Below are positions 1-7,884 of a DNA stretch of 64,000 bases, in pieces; positions within the stretch are counted from its first letter, which is position 1, and the number at the start of each line of letters is the position of its first letter. This stretch comes from CAYVQF01 sp964454015. Lineage in GTDB: Bacteria > Myxococcota_A > Bradymonadia > UBA4248. The DNA lies in contig CAYVQF010000021.1 in assembly GCA_964454015.1 (NCBI GenBank), forward strand, positions 14,397 through 78,396. The letters run 5' to 3'. Below the pieces are notes generated by a model. The model searched no databases, had not been told where the DNA came from, and was given only the letters and a program-made list of their open reading frames with translations. The position numbers and the translations under genes are program-made.

Positions 1-275
1 ACCGCCAAGCCCGAGTCGCAGAAGAAGCGCACCGCTTGCTGACGGACTACTCTCTGCGCCTCTTCGAGCGCCTCGACTGCCGCGACTATGCCCGCTTCGA
101 TTTCCGCACCGCCGCCAACGGGGAGATCAAGCTCCTCGACGTCAACCCCAACCCCGGCTGGTGCTGGGATGGCAAGCTCAACCTCATGGCGAGCTTCGAT
201 GGCCTGTCCTACACGGACTTGCTGCGGATGATCATCGAGACGGCCCAAGCGCGCCTCAGCGCCCACCGACGCTAG
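1..275 (+). CDS. ATP-grasp ligase C-terminus, D-Ala-D-Ala ligase-like (partial)
   Basis: The reading frame is open from the left edge of the window (codons in phase with position 3) and ends with TAG at 273-275, so the N-terminus lies outside. The visible residues contain an ATP-grasp C-terminal signature: an Arg-Phe-Asp-Phe-Arg segment, then KLLDVNPNPGW, which supplies the metal and phosphate ligands in D-alanine-D-alanine ligase-type enzymes. The acidic metal ligand appears as Asp rather than the usual Glu. The substrate cannot be judged from this fragment; it may be peptidoglycan D-Ala-D-Ala ligase or one of the many paralogous ATP-grasp amino acid ligases. Confidence 0.75.
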   Translation, partial: RQARVAEEAHRLLTDYSLRLFERLDCRDYARFDFRTAANGEIKLLDVNPNPGWCWDGKLNLMASFDGLSYTDLLRMIIETAQARLSAHRR

Positions 276-282
276 CCAAGGG

Positions 283-321
283 CGCGGCCAAGGTGGGCGG
301 TGTCTGAGCACCTTGGCCGCG
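283..321 (+). terminator. 13-bp inverted repeat after ATP-grasp gene
   Basis: A perfect 13-bp inverted repeat (283-295 with 309-321, arms CGCGGCCAAGGTG and its complement) starts 8 nt after the stop codon, with a 13-nt loop. There is no T-tract, so it is either a Rho-assisted terminator or a 3'-end stabilising hairpin. The rest of 322-570 holds no gene I can support. Confidence 0.45.
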
Positions 322-570
322 GCGACTCCCAGGTAAGACGCCGCTGCCCCTTGGCCAGGTATCTCGGCACCCCACCCCTTCCATGCCGCTGGGCAAGACC
401 GCGGGCGCCACGGGAATGCCCACGGCAGCCCCGTTGCCGCCACCCTGGCCATGGCGTAGCATCCGCTGGCTTGGTGCCTCCCATGGACCCATCGCTCCCT
501 CTCCGTTGAGTTTCTTGGCAGCCAGGAACACGCTGACCTGCCTCTCCTTGCGCGAGCCGCTTCACCGACC

Positions 571-2811
571 ATGACAACGACCTCTCCTCTCTTGGCCAAA
601 TTTCACGCGTCGCGCCTGTGGGTGGTGGCCCACGCCGATAGCCTGCTCGCGGGTGCTCTGGCGGTGGCGGCCTTTGTCTTCTGCGTGCGCAACCTGGTCT
701 TTTTTTTCCCCCGCACCGTAGACGATCTCTTCATCTACCTGCGTTACGCCGAGAACTTCATCAGCGGCGCCGGCTTGGTCTACAACCCGGGCGAGTGGGT
801 AGAGGGCTACTCCAGCGTCACCTGGCTGCTGGTGCTAGCGGCCATCATGGGCACCGGGCTGGATGGGGTCACGGCGACGAAGATCCTAGCGCTGGCCTCC
901 ACCCTGCTCATGGTGGTGGGTTTCTATCGCATCGGCCGCGGTGTCTTTGGGATGTCGCGGGCCTGGGCGATGGCCGCCGTGCTGCTGGTGAGCGTCAACA
1001 GTTATATCCTGTCATGGGCAGTCTATGGCTTGGAGACGCCGCTCTATCTCGCCTTGTTGTTGTGGTTCGGGCATCTGGTGCAGCGGGTCGCCGATGGCGA
1101 AGGCGGCCGGCGGGCGCGCCTCGCCTTGGCGGTGGTCGGCGTGGCCTTGGCCCTGGTGCGCCCAGAAGCGCCACTGTTCATGGTGGCCGTGGGGCTCGGC
1201 TGCGTCCGCGTGCCGCAAGGGCGCGCGCCCCTGTGGCTGACCCTGCGGCGCTTGGCTGCGCCCGCCGCGGCGGTCATCGGCGGCTACGGTGCTTGGCTCC
1301 TCGTCCGTTTCCATTGTTACGGGCTGTGGGTTCCGCACACGTATTTCGCCAAGAAAGGGGAGGGCTTCACTTGGTCGAACCTCGCTCCTCTGTTCAGCAA
1401 CGGCGCCGACGCATCAGAGATCGTCTGGTGGCCAGTGGTCTTCATTTGTGGCCTCGCCCTGGCGCTGCTGACGCGTCGCTTGCTCGCCCCCATCCTCTTC
1501 GCCGTGGGTCTATTCTTCGTCGCCCGGGTGGAGATGGACTGGATGCCGAACATGCGCCATTTTTTGCCGCTGTGGTTGCTGGCGTCGCTGTGCCTGCCCG
1601 CCATGGCCCAGCGCCTGTCCCAATGGCACAGCGCGTCGCCGCTGTGGAAGAGCGCTGCTTGGAGCGCCAGCCTGACCCTGGTGCTCGTCGGGCTGTGGAC
1701 CGGAGCGTGGCTCAATCAGTTGGACTCGCGCTTCTCTCCCTACGACTTCGAGACCCATGGGCGCAAGACGCAGTGGGTGCGGCAGAAAACACCCGAGTCG
1801 TGGGCGTCGTCCCTGGCCCTGCTGCAGCGCCGCGATCCGCCGGGCTATGAGAACGCTCACCCAGACCATTTGGGCTTGATTCAAGAGCTCTTTGTCGCCG
1901 TCGAGGCTTCCAGCCAACCCGAAGCGTCGAGCTGGTACTTGGGGCGCGACATCGGGATGGTGGGCTACTACTCCCCCATCCAAATTTATGACACGGATGG
2001 TCTCTTCACACCGCGGGCCATCCAATACACGGGCGGACGCGATCGCTTGCCCATTGCCGACGCGGCCATCTTGGAGGCCTTCGACCCGGCCCCCGTGGCC
2101 GGCATGATCTTCTTCGAATGGGCCGCCGCCTTGGGGCGCAATCAACATCTCCTGAAGGACTACGAGATCCTCATCGGTTCATTGCCGCGGCCTCACCGCT
2201 TCATGCAGAAGGCGCATCCGCGCCCAGACGCCGCGCAGTTGGCGCAGCGCTACGCGCGCATCATGGCCAAGCTGCCGCCCCATTTTCACTTCGCCGAGCT
2301 CTACGGTAACCCCGCCAGCCCAGCCATCGCCTTGCGCGCCCGGGTCGTGCAGGAGCGCCTCCAGCTCACGGAGGAGGTCTTGGTCAGCGAAGCCTCGGTG
2401 CCGCGCTTCGCTGGCGACGGCCATGTCCTGGACCGGGCCATTCGCTTGGCGGGCTGCACGATCGCACAACCTTATTTGTCGGCGGGTGAGCAGACGCTGT
2501 TATCCTGCTATTTCTATCGCGTTGGCCCCCTTTACCGATCCTACTGGGTCTTCGTCCACGGCGACGCCCACGGTCGCCGTTTGCTCCATGCCGATCACCC
2601 GCTGGCGCACGACACGGTAGACCTGGCCACAGTGGCGATGGGACAAGCGGTGGTCAGCCGCCAATGGTTGCGTGTGCCCAACGACGCCCCACGCGGTGAG
2701 GTGCCCGTCTTCGTTGGTCTCTTCAGCCAGGATCACCGCGCTCAGGTACACCCTGAGGCCGGCACGGACGGTGACCATCGCATTCGGGTAGGCTCGCTGT
2801 GGGTCGAGTGA
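571..2811 (+). CDS. GT-C type membrane glycosyltransferase
   Basis: Protein of 746 aa with an N-terminal half (about residues 20-400) made of many hydrophobic segments and a soluble C-terminal half. The early loop reads DDLFIYLRYAENF followed by GLVYNPGEWVEGYSS, which matches the acidic first-loop motif and NPGE-VEGY signature of polyprenyl-phosphate-sugar dependent GT-C enzymes such as arabinofuranosyltransferase-like proteins. It should act at the periplasmic face of the inner membrane, moving a lipid-linked sugar onto a glycan or lipid. The sugar and acceptor cannot be read from sequence. ATG start; it stands alone, with 295 nt before it. Confidence 0.7.
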   Translation: MTTTSPLLAKFHASRLWVVAHADSLLAGALAVAAFVFCVRNLVFFFPRTVDDLFIYLRYAENFISGAGLVYNPGEWVEGYSSVTWLLVLAAIMGTGLDGVTATKILALASTLLMVVGFYRIGRGVFGMSRAWAMAAVLLVSVNSYILSWAVYGLETPLYLALLLWFGHLVQRVADGEGGRRARLALAVVGVALALVRPEAPLFMVAVGLGCVRVPQGRAPLWLTLRRLAAPAAAVIGGYGAWLLVRFHCYGLWVPHTYFAKKGEGFTWSNLAPLFSNGADASEIVWWPVVFICGLALALLTRRLLAPILFAVGLFFVARVEMDWMPNMRHFLPLWLLASLCLPAMAQRLSQWHSASPLWKSAAWSASLTLVLVGLWTGAWLNQLDSRFSPYDFETHGRKTQWVRQKTPESWASSLALLQRRDPPGYENAHPDHLGLIQELFVAVEASSQPEASSWYLGRDIGMVGYYSPIQIYDTDGLFTPRAIQYTGGRDRLPIADAAILEAFDPAPVAGMIFFEWAAALGRNQHLLKDYEILIGSLPRPHRFMQKAHPRPDAAQLAQRYARIMAKLPPHFHFAELYGNPASPAIALRARVVQERLQLTEEVLVSEASVPRFAGDGHVLDRAIRLAGCTIAQPYLSAGEQTLLSCYFYRVGPLYRSYWVFVHGDAHGRRLLHADHPLAHDTVDLATVAMGQAVVSRQWLRVPNDAPRGEVPVFVGLFSQDHRAQVHPEAGTDGDHRIRVGSLWVE

Positions 2812-2956
2812 GGGGCGCGGCTTCGCGGCACCGGCAGACACACCCTCGCCCAATGCTCACGGCGTCTTTGCCTTGGGCCGCACGCCCTTGGCCCTCCCCT
2901 GGGACAGCTAGGGGCCCCGGCTTCGCGGCAATCGGACGCTTTGGCCCTCCAGCCCC

Positions 2957-2985
2957 TTGCAGGAAAGGGCAAGTGCGGCGATGAT
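2957..2985 (+). promoter_or_regulatory. possible sigma70 promoter upstream of XRE gene
   Basis: TTGCAG, a 17-nt spacer and GATGAT, ending 68 nt before the XRE start codon. The -10 box is a moderate match only. The intergenic stretch 2812-3053 also holds two copies of GGCTTCGCGGCA (near 2818 and 2919). Confidence 0.35.
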
Positions 2986-3053
2986 GAGAGGCAAGGCGAG
3001 GGAATGCAGTGGCCCTGGCGTTTAGTCACCTCTCAGATGCAAGGATTCTGACC

Positions 3054-3329
3054 ATGAGCCTGGGATTGCGTGTCAAGCAGATTCGCGAGGAGCGGAACAT
3101 CGACCAAGCCCTGCTCGCCCAGAGGGCAGGCATGAGCACGGCGACCTTGGCAGAGATCGAGGCGGGCCTGCGACACGTCAGCTCTGCCGAGATCGAGTCC
3201 CTCTGCGTTGCGTTGGGAATTCGAGTCGACGTCCTCTTCACGGAGCGTCAGCCCCCCTCCCAAGACGAAAGCGTGCTCATCCCAGTGGACCACCTGACGG
3301 CGCTCCTCGAGGAGATGAAGAAAGGCTAG
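3054..3329 (+). CDS. small XRE-family HTH regulator
   Basis: A 91-aa protein that is almost entirely one helix-turn-helix domain: LRVKQIREERNIDQALLAQRAGMSTATLAEIEAG spans helices 1-4 of the XRE/Cro fold, followed by an ESLCVALGIRVDVLF segment typical of these repressors. The ATG at 3054 is chosen over an in-frame GTG at 3009 because AAGGA lies 8 nt upstream. The short acidic tail (residues 70-91) has no sensor domain, so the signal is unknown. It may autoregulate or control the FCP1-like gene downstream. Confidence 0.8.
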   Translation: MSLGLRVKQIREERNIDQALLAQRAGMSTATLAEIEAGLRHVSSAEIESLCVALGIRVDVLFTERQPPSQDESVLIPVDHLTALLEEMKKG

Positions 3330-3492
3330 ACCTTGCGTTGCTGCCCCGGCTTGGCCCCCCTGACAGCACCCCGCAACCCCAAGACCTTGCTCAGCGCGCG
3401 GAAGCGCGTTGTACTGGCAAGTGTAGCGTCGTGGATGGTGCGCCTTGCGCAGGGCAAGGGACATGGCACGCGCCCTGACCAGCCTGCCATGT

Positions 3493-3513
3493 GGCGCTGG
3501 TATTTTGAGCGCC
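3493..3513 (+). other. hairpin abutting start codon of FCP1-like gene
   Basis: GGCGCT (3493-3498) pairs with AGCGCC (3508-3513) around a 9-nt loop, and the ATG follows at 3515. It replaces the position where a ribosome binding site would be expected, so it could limit translation, or the message could be leaderless. Confidence 0.4.
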
Positions 3514-3514
3514 T

Positions 3515-4096
3515 ATGAAAACGCTGGTCTTCGATCTAGACGAAACGCTGGTCTTCTCGAGCCTCGAAGCCACGGATGACGCCGATCACGTGCTGAGCAT
3601 CGCCGGTCAGACGGTCTACGTGCAGGTGCGTCCTGGCGCCCTGGCCATCGCACGGACCATGCGGGAGCTCTTCGCTTGTCGGGTGTGGAGCACGGGACAA
3701 CCGATCTACGTCGAAGCCGTCTGCGCCGCCATGGGGCTGGAATGGATGGAGATCTGGGGTCGGGATCGCTGCCGCCGCCTCGACGCCATCCCAGAGAACC
3801 ACTTCGAGCCCTATGACAAGCCGCTGCACTTGATCAGCCAAGACTTGGCCAAGATCGTCATCGTCGACAACGCCCCCGGCGCCTTCAACTGCAACCCCGA
3901 GAACGGTATCCCCATCAACACCTGGCGCGGCGATCCGGAAGACCGCCAGCTCTTCCACCTGACTTACTACCTGCGCTGGCTCCATCACTTGCCCGACATG
4001 CGGCGCGATCACCGGGCTTGGCCGCAAGAGACGGTCATCTTGCGCAACGAGCGTCGCTGTGGCCCCCTCAAGAACACGGGAGGGGGCCTCTCTTGA
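3515..4096 (+). CDS. FCP1/SCP-like HAD phosphatase (NLI-interacting factor family)
   Basis: 193 aa beginning MKTLVFDLDETLVFSS: the DxDxT nucleophile motif (D7, D9) at the very N-terminus is the hallmark of the FCP1/SCP branch of HAD phosphatases, best known in eukaryotes for dephosphorylating the RNA polymerase II tail. Later motifs fit: a WSTGQ segment (motif II Ser/Thr), a Lys in the PYDKPLHLI stretch, and IVIVDNAPGAF with N (motif III/IV). The substrate here is unknown, since bacterial RNA polymerase lacks such a tail. No Shine-Dalgarno precedes the ATG; a 6-bp hairpin ends 1 nt before it. The 3' end overlaps convergent rsmG by 29 nt. Confidence 0.8.
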   Translation: MKTLVFDLDETLVFSSLEATDDADHVLSIAGQTVYVQVRPGALAIARTMRELFACRVWSTGQPIYVEAVCAAMGLEWMEIWGRDRCRRLDAIPENHFEPYDKPLHLISQDLAKIVIVDNAPGAFNCNPENGIPINTWRGDPEDRQLFHLTYYLRWLHHLPDMRRDHRAWPQETVILRNERRCGPLKNTGGGLS

Positions 4097-4766
4097 AATG
4101 CAAGGCCAGCCTGGCGGTGCTCTGCGGCCAAGTGTAGGCCAGCGCCCCCTGAAGCACCAGATTTGGCGCCACTTCAAGCGGGGACGCGCCCAAGGCTTGC
4201 CAGTGCGCTGCGCTGCAGAGAGCCACCACGTCGCCACCGGGACGCACCAGGCGCGCCGCCAAGGGCAGCCAACGCTCGAGTGGCGCGAAAGCCTTGGACA
4301 CGGCGCACCCCATGGCCAAGGAGGTGGCAGAGCCGACCTCTTCCTCGAAATCCTCGATCCGCAGCGCGTGGCGGGTGATCCCCGTCAGCGCCAGTTGGCG
4401 CAATACCAGGCCCAGAAAGGCTTGCCGCTTGGCGCGGGGCTCCACCAAGTGGACTTCCAGCTCGGGCCGCAAGATCTTGATGGGGATCCCAGGCAGACCA
4501 GCACCGCTGCCCACGTCGACCACCGGGGAGAGCGGCTGCGGGCAAACGCGCAAGACCTGGAGGCTGTCACAGATCAAGGTTTGGGCCATCTCCTCTGGGC
4601 TGAGGGGCCCCACGAGGTTGGCCCGGCGGTTGACCCGAAGGAGTAGACGCAAGTAGGACGTCAGGTGCTCCATGACCGCCGCAGAGGCCGACCCCTCTCC
4701 TTGGGCCACAAAGTCCCTGAGGTGCTGCACCGCCGGGCGCAGCTCGCGTTCGAGTTCAGCGGCCAT
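4068..4766 (-). CDS. rsmG: 16S rRNA (guanine-527 N7) methyltransferase RsmG
   Basis: 232 aa. Class I SAM-dependent methyltransferase: the motif VVDVGSGAGLPGIPIKI is the RsmG/GidB SAM-binding glycine loop, followed by the family stretch VHLVEPRAKRQAFL, and AVSKAFAPLERWL near residue 165 matches the conserved RAfa-L region. The length is close to the family norm (about 205-240 aa). It methylates G527 of 16S rRNA. The ATG at 4766 overlaps the end of the upstream membrane protein gene by 11 nt, implying translational coupling; longer in-frame starts would intrude into that gene. Confidence 0.92.
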   Translation of the reverse strand: MAAELERELRPAVQHLRDFVAQGEGSASAAVMEHLTSYLRLLLRVNRRANLVGPLSPEEMAQTLICDSLQVLRVCPQPLSPVVDVGSGAGLPGIPIKILRPELEVHLVEPRAKRQAFLGLVLRQLALTGITRHALRIEDFEEEVGSATSLAMGCAVSKAFAPLERWLPLAARLVRPGGDVVALCSAAHWQALGASPLEVAPNLVLQGALAYTWPQSTARLALHFKRGPLPCS

Positions 4767-5472
4767 GGTTCTCAACGGCCAGTGGCGCCCCACGCTTCTT
4801 GGCCCGATGGCGCTGCAATGAGCCATCCCCGCGTCGGCCTTGCAGGAGGAGCACCATGAGGTAGGCCGGCAGGCCAAGCAACGCCACGGCAAAGTAGCTG
4901 TGGAGATAGAGGGCCGCCACGGCGAGGGCCAAGAGTGCCAGGGCCGCGCCCCACATGCCGAGGCGGAACGCCTCATCGTTGCGGCGGGTCCAGAGATAAA
5001 AGGCCTCCAATCCCGCCACCAGCGCCACGGCCACCGCTGCGACGGGCCACATGGCCTGCTCCAAGGTCTCGGCCGCCCCCTGCCGCAGCAGGATCAGGCT
5101 CGCCACCCAGGCGACCACGGCGACGCCCATGAAAATCACCATCGCGTGGCGCAGGGGGCGGAGCATCTCCCCCTGGCGCGGCGCGGCCGTCACGAGGGTA
5201 CCCAGGCGGTCTTGCTGCAGCAGCCGCACGGCCGCAGCGAGTGCCACCACGCCAAAGGGCAGGGCCAGCACGCCGCCGAGGATGCCGAGGCGCGCCCCTT
5301 GACGCGGACGCCCGCCCTGCGCGAACAGCGCCCCTGCTCCAGCCAGCAGCGCCCCCGCGGCGCCCGTCACCCCCAGAATCCACAGCCAGGGCAACGCGAC
5401 CACCGGCACGACCCACAAGGTCACGGCACCGACGAAAGCGACCACGATTCCAAGCCACAACAGCGCAGTCAT
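4756..5472 (-). CDS. polytopic membrane protein of unknown function
   Basis: 238 aa starting MTALLWLGIVVAF with GGAAG just upstream. About seven hydrophobic segments alternate with short charged loops; the C-terminus is basic and cytoplasmic-looking. I recognise no family. It is the first gene of a two-gene unit with rsmG, whose start codon lies inside this gene. A longer open frame to 5724 exists but its extra residues are low-complexity and overlap the promoter region and dnaX start. The function could be transport or simply structural. Confidence 0.65.
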   Translation of the reverse strand: MTALLWLGIVVAFVGAVTLWVVPVVALPWLWILGVTGAAGALLAGAGALFAQGGRPRQGARLGILGGVLALPFGVVALAAAVRLLQQDRLGTLVTAAPRQGEMLRPLRHAMVIFMGVAVVAWVASLILLRQGAAETLEQAMWPVAAVAVALVAGLEAFYLWTRRNDEAFRLGMWGAALALLALAVAALYLHSYFAVALLGLPAYLMVLLLQGRRGDGSLQRHRAKKRGAPLAVENHGR

Positions 5473-5538
5473 TGCTCTTCCAGGGGGGAGTAGTCGAGAA
5501 AAGACGGGGCGATCCCACGGCAGGGCGCCACTTGGCCG

Positions 5539-5567
5539 AAAATAGCACGCCCCACTCGGGGTGGCCA
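5539..5567 (-). promoter_or_regulatory. promoter of the membrane protein-rsmG unit
   Basis: Read on the minus strand: TGGCCA, a 17-nt spacer and TATTTT, with an extended -10 TGC directly before TATTTT. It lies 67 nt upstream of the ATG at 5472. The -35 box is inside the right part of the nested inverted repeat 5558-5604. Confidence 0.5.
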
Positions 5568-5604
5568 CTGCTGCCAGCGCAGCAAACGGCGAGGCGGCCA
5601 CCCC
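5558..5604. repeat. nested inverted repeat between rsmG unit and dnaX
   Basis: A perfect 9-bp repeat GGGGTGGCC (5558-5566) / GGCCACCCC (5596-5604) encloses a second 5-bp hairpin GCTGC-CAGC-GCAGC. No T-tract follows on either strand. It could be an operator, a cruciform or a structured leader for dnaX. Confidence 0.45.
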
Positions 5605-5717
5605 ACGGCCAGCGCAACCTTGCCCCCCGAGGCGAAGGCCGCTAGCGTAGCCCGCGGTCGAAGGTCCGTTCACCCCTACTCGCCGCTCCGGTGAGCAGAG
5701 CCAACGAAGACGCAGCG

Positions 5718-7553
5718 ATGGCATACCTGGTATTGGCCCGCAAGTGGCGGCCGCAGAGCTTCACAGATGTCGTGGGACAGGGACACGTCACCCAGACCTT
5801 GGCCAACGCCATCCGTCAGGGGCGCGTGGCCCACGCCTTCCTCTTCACGGGCTCCCGAGGGGTGGGCAAAACCTCGACGGCCCGCATCCTGGCCAAGGCC
5901 CTCAATTGCCAAGAGGGCCCGACGCCGACCCCCTGCAACCAGTGCACGGCCTGCGTCGACATCACCGACGGCCGCGCCGTGGACATCATCGAAATCGACG
6001 GCGCCTCGAACCGCGGCATCAACGAAATCCGCGAGGTGCGGGAGGCCGTTCGCTACGCCCCGAGCCGCGAGCGCTACAAAGTCTACATCATCGACGAGGT
6101 CCACATGCTGACCACGGAGGCCTTCAACGCCCTGTTGAAGACCCTCGAGGAGCCCCCCAGCCACGCGGTCTTCGTCTTCGCCACCACCGAACCCAACAAA
6201 ATCCCCGTCACCATCTTGAGCCGCTGTCAGCGCTACGACTTCAAGCGCGTCACCGTGCGGGATCTCTGTGAACGCCTGCGCCACATCGCCGACGCCGAGG
6301 GGATCGACTTCACCGACGAGGCCTTGACCCTTTTGGCGCGCCACGCCCGCGGGGGCGTGCGCGACGCGCTGAGCGCGATGGACCAGGTCATCGCCTTCGC
6401 CGAACCCCCCATCAGCGCCGAGTCCGCCGCTGAGACCTTGGGCATCGCCAGCCGGGAGACCCTTCACTCCCTCGGCGAGGCGCTGGTCAACCGCGACGTG
6501 GATCGGGCCTTGCGGGTCTTGGAGAAGGTCGACAGCTATGGCCAAGACTTGGGCCATTTCTCCGTCGATCTCCTGGAGCACCTGCGTGACATGACCGTGG
6601 TGTGCGCCGTCGCCGACCCCCAGGGGCTCACCGAGCTGGGCGAGTCCGAGCTAGAGCGGGTCAAGGCCGCCGTCAAGAACGTCAGCATCGAGCGCCTCCA
6701 GCGCATGTTTCAGATCTGGTCCGAGGCGGTGGACCTGGTCGTTCGCTCGCTCTATCCCAAGCTGTTGATGGAGATGACCGTGGTCAAGATGGCCGCCGTC
6801 GCGCCCATGCCGCCCCTGCTGCCCTTGCTCAGCCGCCTGGAGGCGCTGGAGAAATCGCTCCACGGCGACCTGCCGCGTGAGCAGGACTTGCTGGCCAAGA
6901 TGCGGAGCCACCTGGCGGCGTCCCTCCGGGACTATGCGCCGCTGGGGTCCAGCGGTGACGCTCTGCCGGCGCCCTCTGAGCCACCCCCGGGGGAAAAAAA
7001 AAAGCCTGAAGCGCTAGCCTCTCGCGTCAGCGCGCCGCCGTCACCCCCGCAGCCGCCCCCTGCCACCACGGCGGCCACGCCGCACGCCCCAACGAAAGTG
7101 GAAGCCCAAGAGACGCGGGCAGGGGCGATGGCGACGGCGGAGGTGAGCCCAGCGGAGTCTGGCGATCCTTGGCGTTCGGCCCTGCGGCGCCTCTCGCCCA
7201 AGGTAGCTGGGGTGATGGAGCAGGCCGTGGTGGTGCGTCTCGAGCCGACGGCGTTGGAGCTGGCCTTGAGCGATGGCTTGCGCGGGCTGTTGGTGGAAGC
7301 GGATTTGGCGGCCCTGCTCGACAGCCTCGCCCTGGAGTTGGGCGCACGGCCGCGCCTGCGCTTCGTCGAAGCGGCCCCAGCGGCCACCTTGTCGCTGGCC
7401 GAAGAGCGACAGCAAGCGCGTGAGCAGCATCAGGAGGCCATGCGCGAACGTATCCGCACGCATCCCTTGTTGGGCGAAGCCATGACGCGTTTTGGCGTCG
7501 ACGCGAGCAGCGTCCGCATCGATTTACATCTCTATGAGGAGGATGAAGGATGA
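5718..7553 (+). CDS. dnaX: DNA polymerase III subunits gamma and tau
   Basis: 611 aa clamp-loader ATPase. Walker A GSRGVGKT at residues 45-52; zinc module C64, C73, C76, C79; Walker B YIIDEVHML; sensor region LSRCQRYDF. The AAA+ core and domain III run to about residue 400, then a Pro/Ala/Glu-rich linker and the tau C-terminal domain that binds polymerase and helicase. ATG 5718 (MAYLVLARKWRPQSF) matches the family N-terminus; a GTG 27 nt earlier is in frame but less likely. At 6994-7004 a 10-A run forms A AAA AAG in the zero frame, and the -1 frame meets TGA at 7007-7009, so a gamma form of 430 aa is predicted. ybaB overlaps its stop by 4 nt. Confidence 0.96.
   Translation: MAYLVLARKWRPQSFTDVVGQGHVTQTLANAIRQGRVAHAFLFTGSRGVGKTSTARILAKALNCQEGPTPTPCNQCTACVDITDGRAVDIIEIDGASNRGINEIREVREAVRYAPSRERYKVYIIDEVHMLTTEAFNALLKTLEEPPSHAVFVFATTEPNKIPVTILSRCQRYDFKRVTVRDLCERLRHIADAEGIDFTDEALTLLARHARGGVRDALSAMDQVIAFAEPPISAESAAETLGIASRETLHSLGEALVNRDVDRALRVLEKVDSYGQDLGHFSVDLLEHLRDMTVVCAVADPQGLTELGESELERVKAAVKNVSIERLQRMFQIWSEAVDLVVRSLYPKLLMEMTVVKMAAVAPMPPLLPLLSRLEALEKSLHGDLPREQDLLAKMRSHLAASLRDYAPLGSSGDALPAPSEPPPGEKKKPEALASRVSAPPSPPQPPPATTAATPHAPTKVEAQETRAGAMATAEVSPAESGDPWRSALRRLSPKVAGVMEQAVVVRLEPTALELALSDGLRGLLVEADLAALLDSLALELGARPRLRFVEAAPAATLSLAEERQQAREQHQEAMRERIRTHPLLGEAMTRFGVDASSVRIDLHLYEEDEG
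6994..7033 (+). promoter_or_regulatory. programmed frameshift / slippage site in dnaX
   Basis: Ten consecutive A (6994-7003) followed by G give the heptamer A AAA AAG with codons AAA (6999-7001) and AAG (7002-7004) in the zero frame. After a -1 slip the next codons are GCC and TGA (7007-7009). The +1 frame also stops quickly, at TAG 7015-7017. A possible 5-bp stem GCGCT (7011-7015) with AGCGC (7029-7033) begins 6 nt after the heptamer. Either ribosomal slippage or RNA polymerase slippage on the A run would yield a gamma-length product. Confidence 0.75.
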
Positions 7554-7876
7554 AGAAGTCTAAAGGAACGGGACTCAATCAGATTTTGACCCAGGCCCAG
7601 CGTCTGCAGGGCAAGCTCGGCAGGCTGGAAGACGATCTCAAGTCGAAGATCGTCGAGGCCTCGGCGGGTAACGGCAAGGTGACGGCCGTGGTCAACGGCA
7701 ACCGCGAGCTGTTGGCGCTGAGCATCGACCCGTCGGTGATCTCGGCCGACAACCCGGAGTTGCTGGAAAACCTGGTGGTCTCGGCGGTGAACACCGCCTT
7801 GAGCAATATGCGCGAGATGGTGAACACGGAGATGAACAAGGTGACGGGCGGTTTTTCGATCCCCGGGCTGATGTAG
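7550..7876 (+). CDS. ybaB: YbaB/EbfC family nucleoid-associated protein
   Basis: 108 aa, matching the usual 100-110 aa of the family. The N-terminal helix is coiled-coil-like (ILTQAQRLQGKLGRLEDDLKSK), followed by the strand-rich core VEASAGNGKVTAVVNGNRELLALSIDP and the C-terminal helix ending in GGFSIPGLM. The family forms tweezer-like dimers that bind DNA. The ATG overlaps the dnaX stop (ATGA), and recR follows 8 nt later: dnaX-ybaB-recR is a widely conserved operon. Confidence 0.93.
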   Translation: MKKSKGTGLNQILTQAQRLQGKLGRLEDDLKSKIVEASAGNGKVTAVVNGNRELLALSIDPSVISADNPELLENLVVSAVNTALSNMREMVNTEMNKVTGGFSIPGLM

Positions 7877-7884
7877 GAGCCGCC

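Noticed and set aside
5473..5717. SRP 4.5S RNA gene upstream of dnaX, as in some bacteria
   Set aside because: The conserved apical GGAAG...AGCA loop is absent on both strands of this gap.
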